A DNA stretch of 32,331 nucleotides from Natrinema thermotolerans DSM 11552 (GTDB taxonomy: Archaea > Halobacteriota > Halobacteria > Halobacteriales > Natrialbaceae), in the NCBI GenBank assembly GCA_000337115.1, contig AOIR01000063.1, positions 31,287-63,617 on the forward strand, written 5' to 3'. How positions within the stretch are numbered: position 1 is the first letter of the stretch; each line of letters begins with the position of its first letter. Shown here piece by piece: positions 7,749 through 16,431 of the stretch. A program made the position numbers and the translations under genes. Below the pieces are notes generated by a model. It worked only from the letters and a program-made list of their open reading frames with translations, was not told where the DNA came from and searched no databases.

Positions 7749-9017
7749 TCAGTTATATCTCTCTGCGGACCCAACGTGGTCGCTAACAAGTTGAGCTGAT
7801 TGACTGGACTCATTTTGAACAGTTGGAAGTTCTGACCGAATTGTTTTGGTAATAGAGGTGCGGTTGGAGAGAGCGTCGTCAACAATTTGATGAAGAGATT
7901 CTTCATCCACATCATTGATATCGATCATATAGTCTAGTAGGCCGAACTGTTCCATCAATCCTTTAGTTTTGAATTGATACTGGATTGCTACAACCGGGGT
8001 TTCTGCCATCATAGCTAAAATGTTAGAATGCATCCGCATTCCGATGTGTAAGTCCATCTGTTCATAAATCTCAACCAGATCTTGCGGCGTATATTCACCG
8101 GTAAGAATCTGTACTTCGTCCCGTTGTCCATGTTCCATATGATTAACAACTTGTCCCGCGATAAGCCGATCATCGTTATGGTATCCTGCTAAGCTGGTAC
8201 AGGTTGAAGCAAATACGACGTTTGCGTTCTTTTCTTTGACTAACCAGTCCGCAATATCTGCAATAGTCTGAGCGTAGTCATCGACACTCATGCCCGCATC
8301 GGTATGACTCCACTCTCTAACAGAGATACTTACCGTAAAAACATTTTTGTTAGGAAGTGTATCTGACGCACTCAAGGTATCCAAAAGTGATTCTCTATCT
8401 GTTTGGGGACTTATTGAAAATGCAGCGTCTGCTGTGAAATAAGCTGGAGTGGATACACCCAAGTCTTCTACTATCTCTTTTGACTTTTGATCACGTGTGA
8501 TGATCAGATTAGTTTTGTCAAGGACTGATTTTGTCATCCGCCGGTACGGCTGGCGATCAAACGGCCCAAGCGTCTGGGCGTATATAACAATAGGCGTGTT
8601 TAATTGGCTGAGGAAATAATGTTCCCAAAGAACCCCCACCTTCTCTGGAAAGTAAACGTCAGTCAAGAATTGCCCTCCTGTGGAAATAACCAAGTCAGCA
8701 TCAAGATATGGTTGTATGTTCCCTTTATTCTTAATATAGTCAAACCCGGGTGGAACCATACCCCGGTTGAAAAATGGGCTGGTCAAAGATAGATATGCTC
8801 GTGCGGCGTTCTTTTTTGATAACCCCCATCGAAATCCTGCTAGCACCTGTGATTCCGCATCGATTCCATGAACTAATTCAGCAGCTTGCGGATTTTCCGT
8901 CATCACTGTTATATCAGCGTCAGGATACACCTCTTCTAACGATTGATAGACACCTTCAAGAATCGCGGCATCCCCGCGATTCGACGCACAATAGTAGTCC
9001 GTTATTAGAATATTCAT
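7749..9017 (-). CDS. Polysaccharide pyruvyl transferase family protein (WcaK/CsaB-like)
   Basis: A 422-residue cytoplasmic protein. The start MNILITDYYCASNRGDAAIL carries the N-x-GD motif of the PF04230 family. ADLVISTGGQFLTD, NTPIVIYAQTLGPF, NLIITRDQKSKEIVEDLGV and the late MRMHSNILAMMAETPVVAIQY with the conserved H and GLMEQFGL are the other family landmarks. Members of this family transfer pyruvate from phosphoenolpyruvate as a ketal onto a sugar of a surface polysaccharide or lipid-linked glycan; some are glycosyltransferase-like, so pyruvylation is family knowledge and not proven here. It lies 88 bp downstream of the sulfatase-like gene on the same strand, in line with the flippase, and is probably co-expressed with them. 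Confidence 0.88.
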   Translation of the reverse strand: MNILITDYYCASNRGDAAILEGVYQSLEEVYPDADITVMTENPQAAELVHGIDAESQVLAGFRWGLSKKNAARAYLSLTSPFFNRGMVPPGFDYIKNKGNIQPYLDADLVISTGGQFLTDVYFPEKVGVLWEHYFLSQLNTPIVIYAQTLGPFDRQPYRRMTKSVLDKTNLIITRDQKSKEIVEDLGVSTPAYFTADAAFSISPQTDRESLLDTLSASDTLPNKNVFTVSISVREWSHTDAGMSVDDYAQTIADIADWLVKEKNANVVFASTCTSLAGYHNDDRLIAGQVVNHMEHGQRDEVQILTGEYTPQDLVEIYEQMDLHIGMRMHSNILAMMAETPVVAIQYQFKTKGLMEQFGLLDYMIDINDVDEESLHQIVDDALSNRTSITKTIRSELPTVQNESSQSAQLVSDHVGSAERYN

Positions 9018-9105
9018 AGTTGACCTTCTATATGGATCTTCTTGATAGTACTGTTTTTAACAAGCTATAACACAACCATATTCCCAGCAATTAAGAGAAC
9101 ATCAA

Positions 9106-10410
9106 TTATGCATACCCGAGAGCTTCCAACCGGCGTTGGATTGAGTCAGGTGTATTTGTTTGATCTGACTGAATTGGCTTTCGGTCAATCGATCCAATAA
9201 TACTTTCGATTGAATATTCCGCTTCATTAATAGACCATTCTCCCTTCACCTGTAAATCATCCTGAGTCTCAAACGCGTACCCATGGGGACCGATGATACC
9301 ATCTAGAGGCTGGTTGTAACTTTCGAAATATTGAGAAATCCCCTGATTCGAGAATTTTTCGCGCCGGCCCTCAGATAAACCGTGATACTCAACAAGATGA
9401 GTATCCGAACTAATGTCATCTAGTAATGACTCACCACGGGAATCAATTTTAACATCGGCTATATCCGCAATCGTTGCATGGACATCAACGAGACTGACCG
9501 GTTTTTTAACCACTTCGTTACGGATATCGTGGCCCGATATAACGAGTGGAATATGTGTTAGTTCTGGATACAATCCGTATGTGTGTGTCCACAATCCGTG
9601 TTCCCCAAGAAGTTCACCATGGTCAGATAAGGTGATCACGTAGTCGTAGTCAGCAAGCAGACTGGCGTGGAATTCACGATACTTATCTGAAAGGTATTTT
9701 GCACAGTCGTTATATGCGGTCTGTATTTCATCACGAACTTTGATATCTGAAGCTACTCCGTTCTCAAACTCCGGGTTGACTTTCCGATCTACTGTCTGGT
9801 AGTCACTAGGAGGATGATACGGTGCATGCATATCCATGATGTTCGCCAGTAAGAAATCATCATCATAGATATCTAAAGACTCAACTCGATTTTGAACGGC
9901 AGCAATCGAGGAATTGTTTCCTTTTACTAATTTATAACCTTCTCGTAGCGAACGGACTGTATTATACCTTGGATAAAAACAGTGTGCGATAGCCGAAGCG
10001 TATTTCGCTATTCCAGACCAGTTCGTAGCCGAATTGAATTCGGACCAGTCTACGACATCCTCCGGAACTGGGTTAACATTCTGTATATTTGGTCCATATC
10101 GCTCATCAAAACCCCGTTCCCATCCATCCCAGACAAATATTTGGAGATTTGTTGTAGCTATTCTGGTATGGTACCCAGCCTCAGACAGAACCTCAGAAAT
10201 CATAGGATAATCACTATCTATAGATCGTGATTTCACGGTTGTCCCAACTTCTGTTGGATAGTGCCCAGTAAAAAGAGAGGCATGTGCAGATCCAGTCCAA
10301 TGAGAAGTGGACCAAGCATTTGTGAACTGTAGTCCGTCAAGCCAGTCAAAGTGTTCCAAGAAGGTATCATACCGGAGTGTATCCAAGACAATTACTGCGA
10401 TACTCGGCAT
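9106..10410 (-). CDS. Sulfatase/alkaline-phosphatase-fold enzyme, Thr at the nucleophile site
   Basis: An intact 434-residue family member. MPSIAVIVLDTLRYDTF supplies the first metal ligands (DTLRYD). STSHWTGSAHASLFTGHYP is the active-site helix: at the nucleophile position it has Thr followed by Gly-Ser, not the C/S-x-P-x-R of true formylglycine sulfatases. VITLSDHGELLGEHGLWTH gives the DHG metal ligands, HIPLVISG and SLVDVHATIADIA follow, and the tail is RRLEALGYA. Thr at this site is typical of phospho-transferases and phosphodiesterases of the superfamily, so the automatic name sulfatase may mislead. I placed the start at the ATG at 10410, since the longer frame to 10464 would need TTG. 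It lies between flippase and pyruvyl transferase genes, consistent with glycan tailoring. Confidence 0.85.
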   Translation of the reverse strand: MPSIAVIVLDTLRYDTFLEHFDWLDGLQFTNAWSTSHWTGSAHASLFTGHYPTEVGTTVKSRSIDSDYPMISEVLSEAGYHTRIATTNLQIFVWDGWERGFDERYGPNIQNVNPVPEDVVDWSEFNSATNWSGIAKYASAIAHCFYPRYNTVRSLREGYKLVKGNNSSIAAVQNRVESLDIYDDDFLLANIMDMHAPYHPPSDYQTVDRKVNPEFENGVASDIKVRDEIQTAYNDCAKYLSDKYREFHASLLADYDYVITLSDHGELLGEHGLWTHTYGLYPELTHIPLVISGHDIRNEVVKKPVSLVDVHATIADIADVKIDSRGESLLDDISSDTHLVEYHGLSEGRREKFSNQGISQYFESYNQPLDGIIGPHGYAFETQDDLQVKGEWSINEAEYSIESIIGSIDRKPIQSDQTNTPDSIQRRLEALGYA

Positions 10411-10492
10411 ATCGCAGTCTAACAGTCTGAATACATATATAGGTAATGCTGCAAAAGTATACAAGAGAGTTATTGAGAATATAACATTCTGA

Positions 10493-11983
10493 TTAAATTG
10501 TATCTCGTATGAGTCTATACAGATGGAGGAATTCGTAGCTAGTTAACTTCTCAACTGTAATCATAAACACGACATATGTCACCATTCCGGTTAGTATTAG
10601 AGATACCAACTCAATTATTCCAGGTGAAAGATTATCGTCTAGCACCCATACCACAGAGAACATACTTAAACTCCCAATGAGGGGGTAAATAACGATTGAA
10701 AGTAATTGTTTTATGTTTGCTTCAATTATAGATAATATGAGATATAGATGTATGGAGAGCGATATTATAGTACTCCCAATTATAGCTAAAGCGACACCAA
10801 CAACACCGAATGATTCTACAGCAGGAAAAATCAATAAAGCAATAGCTAATACCTTTATCAATTGAACATATACTCCAAGTTCGGGGCGTCCGACAGATTT
10901 GAAAACTGAACCCCCGACCGCACCGAAGGCCCTCGATCCACCCCAAATGGACAATACCTGCATAAGAGGGACTACTGGCTTCCACTGTTCACCAAGAACC
11001 ACATAGACAAATTGTGAGGAGACGGCTGCGATGCCCGCTGCCATCGGAAATGCAATAATGACTGAAAGTTGTACGGTTCGAAGGTATCCCTCACGGAGAC
11101 CCTCTACGTTATTTTGAATCTTTGAAAAGGCAGGAAAGGAAACTTGGGAAATGACATGTGTGACCTCAGTCGCAGGCGCATTCGAAAACCGATATGCCAT
11201 CTGATAAAAACCAAGAGATACGGCAGTAAAATACCATCCAACAAACGCGTCATCCCCCTGTCCGTATAAAAAGACCAAAATTGAAGATGCAAACATCCAC
11301 TTCCCAAAACCGAACATTTCCTTTCCATACGCGAGATTGAAGTCGATATTGGGGCGGTATTCGTGAATACTGTAGGAAATCGCAAACTTCACGAAATTCA
11401 TCGCGACAATGCCAACCACCAGAGCCCAAACGCTACGGAAGACAAGTGCGATAACGACAGCGACGGTGAGATCCACTAACCGACCCCCAACTTGATATAC
11501 GAATTCCTTGTGGAAGTTGAGGTTCTTTTGGAAGTACATCACCGCCGGGTTCTGTAAACTCAAAATCAATGGGGATATACCAACGGCACGAATAATCGGC
11601 TCTGCTTGCGGTTCGCCGAAAAACACCGCGAGGTATGGGGCTGCGAGAAACGCAACGACTGCGATTCCGAACCCACGGATAATCTTCATTACCCAAGCAG
11701 TGTTGAGGTACGCGTCTACATCGTCGTCTTCGTGCTGTATCAGCGCCTCATCAAACCCGAGCTTCGAGAACTGCCGAAGTGCTGCAATCGCAAGCAACGC
11801 GATTCCGAGAAGGCCGAATGCCGCCGGTGAAAGCAATCTGGCGAGAATGACGACCTTCAGGAGTTGTAAGATACGGTCAGCGACGTTGATTCCAGCCACC
11901 CAGATACCGCTCTGTATGGCCTGTTCCGCTGTTGACCCGCCCGCAGTAAGACGGTCGTAAACAGTTTGAAGTCGGTCAATCAC
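10493..11983 (-). CDS. Wzx-type flippase (MOP/oligosaccharide exporter superfamily)
   Basis: A 496-residue integral membrane protein with about 12-14 spans. The N-terminal signature GIWVAGINVADRILQLLKVV, LARLLSPAAFGLLGIALLAI and KLGFDEALIQ is that of the lipopolysaccharide/teichuronate exporter branch. Arg and Lys in the first and later spans (NFHKEFVYQVGG, FGFGKWMFASS) are typical substrate-cavity charges. It is expected to flip a lipid-linked oligosaccharide from the cytoplasmic to the outer face, so glycosyltransferases of the cluster feed it. Start is GTG at 11983; an ATG four bases earlier is out of frame and closes at once. It heads the leftward set flippase - sulfatase-like - pyruvyl transferase; the spacing to the next ATG is 82 bp. 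Confidence 0.92.
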   Translation of the reverse strand: MIDRLQTVYDRLTAGGSTAEQAIQSGIWVAGINVADRILQLLKVVILARLLSPAAFGLLGIALLAIAALRQFSKLGFDEALIQHEDDDVDAYLNTAWVMKIIRGFGIAVVAFLAAPYLAVFFGEPQAEPIIRAVGISPLILSLQNPAVMYFQKNLNFHKEFVYQVGGRLVDLTVAVVIALVFRSVWALVVGIVAMNFVKFAISYSIHEYRPNIDFNLAYGKEMFGFGKWMFASSILVFLYGQGDDAFVGWYFTAVSLGFYQMAYRFSNAPATEVTHVISQVSFPAFSKIQNNVEGLREGYLRTVQLSVIIAFPMAAGIAAVSSQFVYVVLGEQWKPVVPLMQVLSIWGGSRAFGAVGGSVFKSVGRPELGVYVQLIKVLAIALLIFPAVESFGVVGVALAIIGSTIISLSIHLYLILSIIEANIKQLLSIVIYPLIGSLSMFSVVWVLDDNLSPGIIELVSLILTGMVTYVVFMITVEKLTSYEFLHLYRLIRDTI

Positions 11984-12292
11984 TCATAACAGCGTTCTTT
12001 GTCCGTTATCAAATAATCCTCGTTTTATCATCAACCACTGCCCAATAAGAGTTTGAAGCGATCTGCCAATGAATCGCGCGAACGACAGAGCGCATCAAGA
12101 GGACACGTGGCGGCTTACCAGTTCGGTCAACGGAGCCTGCTGTAGGAAGTTAGACCCTTAATTAGAGTTTCTGGTCTCTTAGAACGTGTAGTTAGCTATG
12201 CCATCAACGCTTGCTAAGATAGCAAAGTACAAACGCGAACATGAAGAAGGTCACTTTCAATAGATGAGCGCACCCAGTTAAACAGAGCCAGC
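11984..12292. other. Divergent intergenic region with a 21-codon ORF
   Basis: A 309-bp spacer between flippase (-) and GT4 (+) that must hold both promoters. A short + strand ORF at 12198-12263 encodes MPSTLAKIAKYKREHEEGHF plus one residue; it could be a leader peptide or the stub of a lost gene, and I do not recognise it. An A+T-rich AGACCCTTAATTAGAG lies at about 12147-12162. No repeat is evident. Confidence 0.35.
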
Positions 12293-13480
12293 ATGAATAT
12301 TGTCTATTACCTCGGTCCCTTCCCCAAACTCTCGGAAAGTTTCGTACTCAACGAGATTTACGAGTTGGAACAAAACGGGCACAATGTCGCAGTTTGCGCG
12401 TTAAAAAAACCTGACGAAACCATCGTCCATGAAGAATTCAATGAACTGGATATTCCAATCAACTATATCCGAACACCCTCTTTCGCAGATGTGACAGAAC
12501 TTTTCTCAACGAAAGCACTACATCCTCGTATTCTCAAGAACATATTCTATCATGCCCCACTGAAGCACCACGCCGCAAATCTGTTTCGGGCTAAAGAATG
12601 CATCAAATTTATTAATTCACTTGGTTGGGATCCAGATCATTTCCATTCACATTTTGCAGGTCTTTCGAAGTTTGGAGCGGAATACGCATCTGAATATTAT
12701 CAGGTCCCATTTACCATTACGACGCATGCATTTGATCTCTACAAGGAACCGGTCGGGACATACACGAGTACTCTACTCCAACAAGCCAATAGAATTGTCA
12801 CGATATCTGAGTATAACAAAAGCCATATCAAAGAACAGTTCGCACCGGACACGCCAATCGATATTGTCCGGGCTGGGATCAGACCCGAAAAATTCGCGCC
12901 AACGAAAGGAACGGAGCCAAACAGGGTCTTGACAATCTCCCGGCTCGTAGAAAAGAAAGGGCACCCATACGCGCTTGAAGCAGTCAAGATCGCAACTGAA
13001 GAGATTCCTGAACTCGAGTATCATATCATTGGATCCGGTGACCTGAAATCAAATCTCGTTCAAAAGGTTGAACAGTTAGGAATTGATGAGAATGTAGTCT
13101 TTCTTGATAACGTCAGCGACCAGCGGTTAGTTACTGAACTTGACGAAGCTCGTTGCTTTTTATTACCCTGTGTGATTGCGGAGTCAGGTGATCGAGACGG
13201 AATCCCAGTCGCGTTGATGGAAGCAATGGCGATGAAAACACCGCCAGTCTCCACGACCGTCTCGGGAATTCCCGAGTTGGTTGATCACAAACAAAACGGC
13301 CTCTTGACTGAACCGCGAAACCCAGAAGCGACAAGCGAGGCGATAGTTTCGTTACTCGAAGCCGGTTCAGAGTGGACAGCATATGCAGAGCGCGCACGTG
13401 AGAAAGTAGCTGCTGAGTTCAATATTAAGAAGGAAGCGGAGGAACTCGAAGCGACCTTCCGCTCGACGCAGTATAAGTGA
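12293..13480 (+). CDS. GT4-family glycosyltransferase, WcaL/AmsK-like
   Basis: A 395-residue GT-B enzyme. The N-terminus IVYYLGPFPKLSESFVLNEI is the signature of the colanic-acid/amylovoran-type branch (PKLSETFI), and HFHSHFAGLSKFGAEYA with PFTITTHAFDLY is the acceptor-domain core. The donor domain has VLTISRLVEKKGHPYALEAV, YHIIGSGDLKSNL, ESGDRDGIPVALMEAMAMK and VSGIPELVDHKQNGLL, with D-x7-E in place of the usual first Glu, as is common in this branch. No membrane segment; it acts at the cytoplasmic face, retaining mechanism by family. It stands alone in its direction, followed by a transposase relic at the island edge. Donor and acceptor are unknown. Confidence 0.9.
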   Translation: MNIVYYLGPFPKLSESFVLNEIYELEQNGHNVAVCALKKPDETIVHEEFNELDIPINYIRTPSFADVTELFSTKALHPRILKNIFYHAPLKHHAANLFRAKECIKFINSLGWDPDHFHSHFAGLSKFGAEYASEYYQVPFTITTHAFDLYKEPVGTYTSTLLQQANRIVTISEYNKSHIKEQFAPDTPIDIVRAGIRPEKFAPTKGTEPNRVLTISRLVEKKGHPYALEAVKIATEEIPELEYHIIGSGDLKSNLVQKVEQLGIDENVVFLDNVSDQRLVTELDEARCFLLPCVIAESGDRDGIPVALMEAMAMKTPPVSTTVSGIPELVDHKQNGLLTEPRNPEATSEAIVSLLEAGSEWTAYAERAREKVAAEFNIKKEAEELEATFRSTQYK

Positions 13481-13519
13481 GAGAACGTCGAGACCTCAGA
13501 AAAGAATCGAGAATCACGT

Positions 13520-13960
13520 CTAGTTCTGAATCTTCTTGACCGGCGCCTTTCTATCGAAAGCATGATGCGATCTTTGGTAGTTGTAATAATGAACGAATTG
13601 TTTAATTCACTCGCGGTCGCTCGCCCGACTGCCCACCATGAATTGTGAAAGCGACTAACATGCATCTTGAGTGTGTGAAACCACTTTTCCATAAAGTATT
13701 AGTCAGTATAATTGACCTGGCTACTCTGTCTAACTCGGGAGAGGGTAGCCTGATAGCCAAATTGATCAACAAGAAACTCAGCACCGGTGAAATTGTGTTT
13801 TTCGTGGAGATTCTGCAAAAATGCAGTCGCTGGATCAGTGACGAGTCGACTAAACAACATGATCGCGACAGCAGGTTCAGCGATAGCGCCCCGTCGCGTT
13901 CGCACAGCGTCGCCGTCGGCAGGTCTAGGACGCTGTTAACCGATGAACCCCGGAACCCCG
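13520..13960 (-). pseudogene. DDE transposase relic (haloarchaeal IS6-like)
   Basis: Pieces of one transposase can be followed from right to left. RTRRGAIAEPAVAIMLFSRL and EKHNFTGAEFLVDQFGY (second catalytic Asp region) run to SSQVNYTD, where a TAA now sits. MEKWFHTLKMHVSRFHNSW with the catalytic-Glu region follows, and after a small frame change KQFVHYYNYQRSHHAFDR continues to a TAG at 13520-13522. The HTH half is missing. It is a third, distinct transposase family member in the window and is too damaged to act. It marks the right edge of the A+T-rich island. Exact element ends and inverted repeats were not found, so the limits are those of recognisable protein similarity. Confidence 0.68.
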
Positions 13961-14069
13961 TTCCAGACCGTTCCGTGAGAGTGTTCAACGCCTAATTCAG
14001 TGAGACGTGAAGCCTTATCTGGACATTTTTTAGGAGTAAACTTGGCTAGGGCAAACGCAACCTGCGCCG
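13961..14069. other. Island/core junction spacer
   Basis: A short non-coding stretch between the transposase relic and the 3' end of the aglF-like gene. It includes ACATTTTTTAGGAGTAAACT. Base composition changes from A+T-rich to G+C-rich over this part. No attachment-site repeat or tRNA end was seen. Confidence 0.35.
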
Positions 14070-14822
14070 CTAGGATTCGACTGACGTTTTTGAATTGTCC
14101 TCTTGACCTTCACTCTTAGCCAACCGCTTCTCTGCTTCCTCTCGATCCTCGGGATACCCGACGTCGATCCGCCATCCTTCCAACCCAATCGCATCGATCG
14201 TCCGCCCTGACTGAATCAGCAGATCGATAGCCTCGCTGATTTCGTACTCTCCCCGATTCGACGGCTGCACCAGATGACACGCGTGGAAAATCGCCGGCGT
14301 AAAGGTATAGAACCCGGTCATCACCAAGTTAGACGGCGGGTCGTCGGGCTTCTCGACCACGTCGGTAATCTCGCCGAATTTATTCGTATCACAGACCCCG
14401 TACCGGTCGGCCTCGTCCCACGGGACTTCCTCGACCAGGAACGCCGCATCCGCCCGATCCTCCCGCTGGCGACGCACGACGTCCTCGAGGTTCGCCTGAA
14501 ACACGTTGTCGCCGAGCATCAGCATGAAGTCGTCATCAACGTACTCCTCCACGGTCAACAGCGCATGAGCTAGGCCCTGCTGCTCGCGCTGGTGGCTGTA
14601 CGTGATCGGGACGCCCTCGTACGCGTCGCCGTAGTGGTCGATGATCTTCTCCTTGAGGTAGCCCACGACGACGATCAGCTCGTCGGCACCCAGCGACACC
14701 AGTTGATCGAGACAGTGGGTGAGGATCGGCTTCCCGTCGACTTCGACCATCCCCTTGGGCTTGTCCTCGGTGAGCGGCCGAAGCCGCGTCCCTTCGCCGG
14801 CGGCGAGTACGACAGCTTTCAT
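14070..14822 (-). CDS. aglF: Sugar-1-phosphate nucleotidyltransferase, AglF-like
   Basis: A 250-residue nucleotidyltransferase (GT-A-like fold) that makes an NDP-sugar from a sugar-1-phosphate and NTP. MKAVVLAAGEGTRLRPLTED and KPKGMVEVDGKPI hold the nucleotide-binding loop and catalytic Arg/Lys (GEGTRLRP at 9-16, Lys23). LMLGDNVFQ has the metal-binding Asp, and VEKPDDPPSNLVMTGFY and GWRIDVGYPED close the active site. It matches in size and motifs the haloarchaeal AglF family, which in Haloferax volcanii is a glucose-1-phosphate uridylyltransferase for N-glycan assembly. The divergent UDP-glucose dehydrogenase next door is its logical partner. The C-terminal tail is short and Lys/Glu-rich. Ortholog status is inferred from motifs and context only. 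Confidence 0.85.
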   Translation of the reverse strand: MKAVVLAAGEGTRLRPLTEDKPKGMVEVDGKPILTHCLDQLVSLGADELIVVVGYLKEKIIDHYGDAYEGVPITYSHQREQQGLAHALLTVEEYVDDDFMLMLGDNVFQANLEDVVRRQREDRADAAFLVEEVPWDEADRYGVCDTNKFGEITDVVEKPDDPPSNLVMTGFYTFTPAIFHACHLVQPSNRGEYEISEAIDLLIQSGRTIDAIGLEGWRIDVGYPEDREEAEKRLAKSEGQEDNSKTSVES

Positions 14823-14947
14823 GTGTCGCTACTCCATGGCGTCACCATATGGTTTTTCCGGCTCTCGGAGCCCGGATCAAAAGGGAACGTGATGCGAACG
14901 CGCCGGCGACCGCAAGACCGATTTGTCGAGCGTGGTCTGCGTAGGGT
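14823..14947. promoter_or_regulatory. Divergent aglF/aglM promoter region
   Basis: A 125-bp spacer from which both sugar-nucleotide genes start. A 10-bp palindrome ACCATATGGT at 14844-14853 lies about 22-31 bases before the aglF-like ATG and is a candidate TATA box or operator. The side facing the dehydrogenase has no clear TATA-like box. A shared control of UDP-glucose synthesis and oxidation would be sensible, but that is inference. Confidence 0.4.
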
Positions 14948-16234
14948 ATGGACATCTCGGTCATCGGAAGCGGCTACGTCGGGACCACGCTCGCGGCCTG
15001 TCTCGCGGACATCGGACACGAGGTGACGGCGATCGATATCGACGAGGAAATCGTCAGAACGCTCAACGACGGCCGGGCGCCGATCGAGGAACCCGGCCTC
15101 GAGGCCCTCCTCGCGACCCACGCCGGGGACCGCCTCACGGCCACCACGTCCTACGACGCCGTCCCCGACTCGGACGTGACCTTCCTGGCGGTCGGCACGC
15201 CGTCGAACGATGACGGGAGCATCGATCTGGGCCCCCTCGAGGCGGCCGCGGAAGCGACGGGGAACGCCCTCGCGGATATCGATGACCGCCACCTCGTCGT
15301 CGTCAAGAGTACGGTGACGCCGCCGAGTCTCGAGCGCATCCAGGCGGCGCTCGAGCGCGGTGCCGGGGCCGCTGCCGAACATATCGAGATGGGCATGAAC
15401 CCGGAGTTCCTCCGCGAGGGGACCGCCGTCGACGACTTCCGCCACCCCGACAAAGTCGTCATCGGCGCGAACGCCGACTGGGCGACGGACCGACTGAATG
15501 CGGTGTTCGACCCGCTTCTTGAGGACCATTCGGCACCGGTCGTCGAAACCGATCCGGAGACGGCGGCGATGATCAAGTACGCGAACAACGCCTTCCTCGC
15601 GACGAAGATCAGCCTGGTCAACGACCTCGGCAACGTCTGTAAGGAGTTCGGCCTCGACGCCTACGAGGTGATGGAGGCGGTCGGGCTCGACGACCGGATC
15701 TCCGAGCAATTCCTCCGCAGCGGCGTCGGCTGGGGCGGCTCCTGTTTCCCGAAGGACGTCGACGCCGTCCGGGCCGCCGCGCGAGACGCCGGCTACGACC
15801 CCGCCGTCCTCGAGGCCGCCGTCGAGGTGAACGAGCGCCAGCCCGAACGGTTGGTCGACCGGCTAAAGCAACACGTCGACCTCGAGGGCGCGCAGATTGC
15901 GGTCCTCGGCCTCGCGTTCAAGCCCCAGACCGACGACATCAGGAACTCCAGGTCGATTCCGGTGATCGAACTGCTCCGGGACCACGGCGCGGAGATCGTC
16001 GCGTACGACCCGGTCGCGAACGAGCCCATGCGGGAGCGAATCCCGGCGATCGAGTACGCCACGACCGCGAAGGCTGCACTGAGCGACAGTGACGGCGCGG
16101 TCGTCGTGACTGACTGGGACGAGTTCGCGGCGCTCGACGACGCGTTCGACGAGATGGCGAATCCCGTCGTCGTCGACGGCCGCCGAATCATCGAGCGTCG
16201 GGACGGAATCACGTACGACGGACTGACGTGGTAG
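14948..16234 (+). CDS. aglM: UDP-glucose 6-dehydrogenase, AglM-like
   Basis: A 428-residue NAD-dependent enzyme that oxidises UDP-glucose twice to UDP-glucuronate. It begins MDISVIGSGYVGTTLAACLA (Rossmann GxGYVG at 7-12). TFLAVGTPSNDDGSIDLG, VVKSTVTPP and GMNPEFLREGTAVDDF are the substrate and NAD contacts. KYANNAFLATKISLVNDL carries the conserved Lys and Asn, and GWGGSCFPKD (264-270 region) has the catalytic Cys266. VLGLAFKPQTDDIRNSRS opens the C-terminal UDP-binding domain. Length and motifs are complete. In Haloferax volcanii AglM works with AglF to give hexuronic acids for the S-layer N-glycan; the divergent pairing here supports the same role. Strong G+C codon bias marks it as resident genome and not island. 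Confidence 0.95.
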   Translation: MDISVIGSGYVGTTLAACLADIGHEVTAIDIDEEIVRTLNDGRAPIEEPGLEALLATHAGDRLTATTSYDAVPDSDVTFLAVGTPSNDDGSIDLGPLEAAAEATGNALADIDDRHLVVVKSTVTPPSLERIQAALERGAGAAAEHIEMGMNPEFLREGTAVDDFRHPDKVVIGANADWATDRLNAVFDPLLEDHSAPVVETDPETAAMIKYANNAFLATKISLVNDLGNVCKEFGLDAYEVMEAVGLDDRISEQFLRSGVGWGGSCFPKDVDAVRAAARDAGYDPAVLEAAVEVNERQPERLVDRLKQHVDLEGAQIAVLGLAFKPQTDDIRNSRSIPVIELLRDHGAEIVAYDPVANEPMRERIPAIEYATTAKAALSDSDGAVVVTDWDEFAALDDAFDEMANPVVVDGRRIIERRDGITYDGLTW

Positions 16235-16431
16235 CTGAGCGAGTCACCGAGAAATACACTGCCGAAGGGTCCCGTATATGTGTAGGGACCGGACTACTAG
16301 ACGGGCGAATCCACCACCTGAAACCGCTCTCTAAGAGATACACGTGATCATTCGGAGTACTATGGATTTCTCTAGAACCCAACGTACATTACATAGGAAA
16401 CGACTTCTTCGATAGATAGACTATCCGATCT
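16235..16431. other. Intergenic spacer with a 6-bp stem hairpin
   Basis: Between aglM and the next + strand gene. GGTCCC at 16268-16273 pairs with GGGACC at 16285-16290 around an 11-nt loop, a possible weak terminator or RNA structure. An A+T-rich stretch near 16375-16430 precedes the next start and probably holds its promoter, so the two genes need not be one operon. Confidence 0.35.

Noticed and set aside
14819-15709. Long antisense frame (296 codons) opposite the UDP-glucose dehydrogenase
   Set aside because: Arises from G+C-rich codon bias; sequence is low-complexity Arg/Asp/Val-rich with no domain, while the + strand gene has every catalytic motif.
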